A DNA stretch of 64,000 nt, taken from Perilla frutescens. Its lineage: Eukaryota > Streptophyta > Magnoliopsida > Lamiales > Lamiaceae. Under the pieces are notes generated by a model, which did no database searches, was not told the DNA's origin, and was given only the letters and a program-made list of their open reading frames with translations. This document shows, one piece after another, positions 60,766 through 64,000 of this stretch. The position numbers and the translations under genes were made by a program. The DNA is taken from positions 28,859,848 to 28,923,847 of the forward strand of contig BRKX01000012.1 of assembly GCA_026008535.1 (NCBI GenBank), given 5' to 3'. Position 1 is the stretch's first letter. Each line of letters begins with the position of its first letter.

Positions 60766-61045
60766 CTACAAGGCCATATATACTACGGGACTTAGAAAAA
60801 AATTTAATAAAATAAATCTAGCTGTTACTTTGTTGCCCCTAGGCTAGGGTATGATAATGTTACATTTGTGTTGTTATGGTCGATAAATTGAAGAATTATT
60901 ATTAGTGTTCCTATTATTGTTTGATAGTTTACAATATACGGAAGATCTTATGAGTTATGATTGAATGTACCATTGGATATTTACTTGAAAATTTAGAACT
61001 GAAACCGTGCACTAGTTATATTAGTTACTTCTGATATTTGATAAA
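60766..61045. other. 3' region of PR-1 gene 3
   Basis: AT-rich, non-coding. Confidence 0.4.
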
Positions 61046-61049
61046 AACC

Positions 61050-61720
61050 TCTTCGGATGGCAATCCAAGTCCCACATCGAAAATATATCCTAGAGTTATC
61101 TGGGATATAAGGAGTTCACTTACCCCATTAGTATGAGACCTTTTGGGAGATGCCCAAAGTGAAAACCGTGCGGGTTTAGCCCAAATTGGACAATATCGTA
61201 CTAATGTAGGGGAGAGGTGAACTCGAGGCCCACTAATCCGTGAACTGGTACCCAACATTGGTATCAGAGCCCGGTTCGGTGGGGATAGTGGGTCACTTCG
61301 CTATTGTTGGGAAGAGACAATATCGTACTAATATGGGGGAGAGGTGAATATAAGGATTTCACCTACCCCATTAGTATGAGCCCTTTTGGGAGATGTCCAA
61401 AGTGCCTTGGATATAAGGAGGATATAAGGAGTTCACTTACCCCATTAGTGTTAACCCGTTGTCTAAACATGATGAATTGAATATAACAATTGCTTAGTGA
61501 AAACCGTAGACAATATCGTACTAATATGAATTGAATATAACAATTGCTTAGTGAAAACCGTAGACAATATCGTACTAATGTGGGGGAGAGGTGAATATAA
61601 GGAGTTCTCCTACCCCATTAGTATGAGCCCTTTTGGGAGATGTCCAAAGTGCCTTGGATATAAGGAGGATATAAGGAGTTCACTTACCCCATTAGTGTTA
61701 ACCCGTTGTCTAAACATGAA
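61050..61720 (+). mobile_element. TRIM-like LTR element, rearranged
   Basis: An LTR-like segment at about 61050-61257 contains AAGTCCCACATCGA and ends ACCCAACA. It is followed by TTGGTATCAGAGCCCGG, a tRNA-Met primer-binding site. Beyond this, an LTR-derived segment (GACAATATCGTACTAATAT through GTTAACCCGTTGTCTAAACA) occurs twice, at about 61316-61470 and 61562-61717, a period of about 246 bases. No coding sequence, as expected for a TRIM. Confidence 0.65.
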
Positions 61721-61949
61721 ATTGCTTAAGTTGAGAATGCAGATTTGAGGAAGCCAAAATGTTGTATTGTATTGTTGTATCTTGTCCGTCTTAAGAAGAT
61801 TACAAAGAGAGGTAAATAAAGAGATCTAAAAACATTATTTATGGAAAACTATTCTAAACTAGGATCTAATCTTGACTGATTTGATTGTGCAGGATTCTTG
61901 GAGCTATTTTTGGTTGTAGATTTCCTATCTTTGGTCGTGGATTGCCAAC
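61717..61949 (-). repeat. 3' LTR of an antisense copia element (family B)
   Basis: On the minus strand it begins TGTTGGCAATCC, directly after a polypurine tract TTGAGGGGGAG. It ends GCAATTTCA, about 233 bases. The junction with the TRIM repeat is at 61717. Confidence 0.7.
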
Positions 61950-61964
61950 ACTCCCCCTCAAGTT

Positions 61965-63420
61965 GAGTAGTAGGATCTCTAATACTCAACTTGTCAAGTA
62001 CCTTCGAAAAACTCCTTGAATTCACGGCCTCTAATTTCTCCTTAGGATCTCTAAGGATATCCGCTAGCTGGTCCTCTGATCGGATAAATGGTAACTCAAC
62101 AATCCCGGCCTCTAATTTCTCCTTGATTAAGTGTCTGTCTACTTCAACGTGCTTAGTTCGATCATGTTGGACTGGGTTTTCAGAGATACTAATGGTTACT
62201 TTATTGTCACAAAATAACTGAGATGGCTGGTCTGGGATAAAGCCGGTCTCTATTAACAACTTCTGTAGCCACAAGATTTCTGTCAACCCCCTTTTCACTC
62301 CTCTAAATTCAGCTTCAACATTGGATAGGGCCAACACTTTCTGCTTCTTGCTTCTCCAAGTAACTAAATTTCCTCCAACAAAGGTAAAATACCCCGCAGT
62401 CGATCTTCTGTCAATAAGATTTCCTGCCCAATCAGCATCCGTGTAACTATATATCTTTGAGTGCCCGTGTTTTCCAAAAAATAATCCATACCCATAAATG
62501 CCTTTGAGATATCGCACGATTCTCATTGCTGCCTCCATGTGATCAACCTAGGGTTTATGCATAAATTGACTTACTATTCCCACTGCATATGCTATATCAG
62601 GTCTGGTGTGAGAGAGATAGATAAGTTTCCCTACCAGCCGTTAATATTGTTCTCTGTCTGTCAACTCTGCACCTTCGACAATCTGTAGTTTGTGATTAAC
62701 AGCAATAGGAGTATCAATAGGTTTGCAATCCAGCATTCCTGTTTCCGTGAAAATGTCCAGAGTGTACTTTTGTTGTCATATGAAGATCCCTTCAGCAGAT
62801 CTAAGGACTTCAATCCCTAGGAAATATTTGAGAGCTCCTAGATCCTTCATCTCAAACTCCAAAAACAGGTTTTTTTTCAGCTTCTTGATTTCTTCTATAT
62901 CGCTACCTGTGATGATCATGTCATCCACATAAATGATCAAACAGGTAACAAGAGCTCCTCTTTTTTTCAAGAACAAAGTATGATCTGAATTACTTTGTCG
63001 AAAAAGAAAACCATAGGTTTTCATAGCACTAGTAAATCTCCCAAACTAAGCCCTGGGTGACTGTTTGAGTCCATAGAGTGTCTTCTTCAAACGACAAACT
63101 TCTCTTTTTCCAAACTGAGATTCGAACCCAGATGGAGCTTCCATATATACTTCCTTAGTCAACTCTCCATGTAGGAAGGCATTGGTGACATCAAACTGGT
63201 GAAGACCCCAATTGTTGTTAGCTGCTAATCAGAGCAAAACTCTGACTGTACTCATCTTGGCTACTGGAGAGAAAGTCTCATCATAGTCAACTCCATAGAC
63301 TTGAGTGTACCCTTTTGCAACTAACCGAGCCTTGTACCTCTCAATTGATCCATCAGGTTTTCGTTTGATTGTGCAGACCCATCGACAACCAACCGATTTT
63401 TTTTCTTGTGGTAGTTTGGT
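61965..63420 (-). pseudogene. Copia reverse transcriptase and RNase H, inactivated
   Basis: One continuous frame carries copia pol. RT motifs are RYKARLVAKGYTQ, DETFSPVAK, QFDVTNAFLHGEL and the active site IIYVDDMIITG, followed by EFEMKDLG. RNase H has YTDADWAG, STAGYFTF, ALSNVEAEF, LFCDNK and RTKHVEVDRH. In-frame stops occur near 63240, 63045, 62774, 62643 and 62550, and no frameshift is needed between blocks 63024 and 62538. It is therefore an old, point-mutated copy. Confidence 0.88.
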
Positions 63421-63425
63421 GCGTC

Positions 63426-64000
63426 ATTTTTCACCAAAAATAAATGTTCCGACTTTCATCGGCAAGCCCACACTACAGAGTACAGTGGCGAGCAGGATCA
63501 TCTCCCAAAGGACCGGCGAGAATTACTCTTGACCTTCAGTCTGCGTGACCAAACTCTAGAAAAGTGTTTTGTGTGAATTATACAGCAAAATAAATTAAAG
63601 AATTAAATAAACAACTAGCGAAAATAATTGCGCAAAGGAAACGAATTTAAATCAATAACGAAAGGGTATTCCGGATTCAACAAACTCCACTCCACTTACA
63701 ACAACAGATCACAGATATAAGAATTAATTAATCAAACCATGCAAATCAGTTATAGCCATCGAAGACGCTTCTGACATGACCTAATCTCTCCATACGGTTT
63801 TGATAATTAGGAAGACGCTTCGTTAATTATTCCCTAATCGGTTGACAACTGTAAGAGACACTCTATGAGTTTAATGAACCGATAGCAATGAGAAAAAGAG
63901 AGACCCGATTCTTAATCTTACAGACTCTGACGCAGGACTGTGAAATTAACTCTGTTATTCCCCTAGTTTTGAGCAACCGTTTTACCACTGTATAAACCTA
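63426..64000 (-). other. LTR-like sequence of another retrotransposon (tentative)
   Basis: Begins abruptly at the copia RT truncation. The minus strand has TGGGAGATGATCCTGCTCGC and GCCGATGAAAGTCGGAAC, resembling the 3' part of some plant LTRs. It continues past the window end. No domain or TSD is visible, so the class is not assigned. Confidence 0.3.

Larger units (their letters stand above)
61717..63425 (-). mobile_element. 5'-truncated Ty1/copia retrotransposon, family B
   Basis: Minus strand: reverse transcriptase, RNase H, polypurine tract and 3' LTR in the correct order. Gag, protease, integrase and the 5' LTR are missing. Homology ends abruptly near 63425, where an unrelated LTR-like sequence starts. 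Confidence 0.85.

Overview
The window looks like nuclear DNA of a flowering plant, a eudicot and probably an asterid (possibly Lamiales; the order is inferred from general resemblance only). The evidence is AT-rich intergenic sequence, GT-AG introns, plant-only gene families, and plant LTR, MULE, hAT, CACTA and SINE elements. Five host genes look intact. All the rest is repeat-derived or unassigned.

Layout: 1-1.7 kb is AT-rich spacer. 1.7-6.05 kb (- strand) is an 11-exon gene for a CNNM/DUF21 plus CBS-pair membrane protein, which can be assembled in frame to 426 aa. 7.6-10.8 kb is a deleted Ty1/copia element whose 5' tip is folded back as a perfect 60-bp inverted repeat. 11.3-14.2 kb has small inverted-repeat elements. 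16.17-17.97 kb is a solo LTR of the same copia family with a 5-bp target-site duplication (TSD). 18.6-19.4 kb is a long inverted repeat. 20-21.4 kb is an LTR-like stretch with a GC-rich island. 23.6-26.5 kb has three copies of an AT-rich repeat. 27.48-28.89 kb is a non-autonomous hAT element with an 8-bp TSD. 29.3-30.5 kb is hAT debris with a G-run and a SINE.

30.96-33.9 kb (+) is a CGR2/CGR3-like Golgi pectin methyltransferase gene (6 coding exons, 260 aa). It is followed by three PR-1/CAP genes on the same strand at 34.3, 38.6 and 60.3 kb. The second and third are close paralogues with related upstream DNA. Between them lie a solo copia LTR (39.56-41.44 kb) and a 15.8-kb Mutator-like element (42,543-58,384). 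The MULE has recognisable terminal inverted repeats and an exact 9-bp TSD. It carries a decayed FAR1-like transposase, a B3-domain-like pseudogene, a Lys/Thr/Pro-rich ORF, an ORF with an RNase H1 N-terminal/viroplasmin-like domain, a nested CACTA fragment and satellite-like arrays. 61-63.4 kb holds a rearranged TRIM-like LTR and a dead copia reverse transcriptase/RNase H in antisense.

Functionally, the host genes concern membrane ion transport or sensing (CNNM-like), cell-wall pectin methylation (CGR-like) and secreted defence proteins (PR-1 with a CAPE-like C-terminal peptide). The most unusual object is the multi-ORF MULE, which sits in the duplicated upstream region of the third PR-1 gene.
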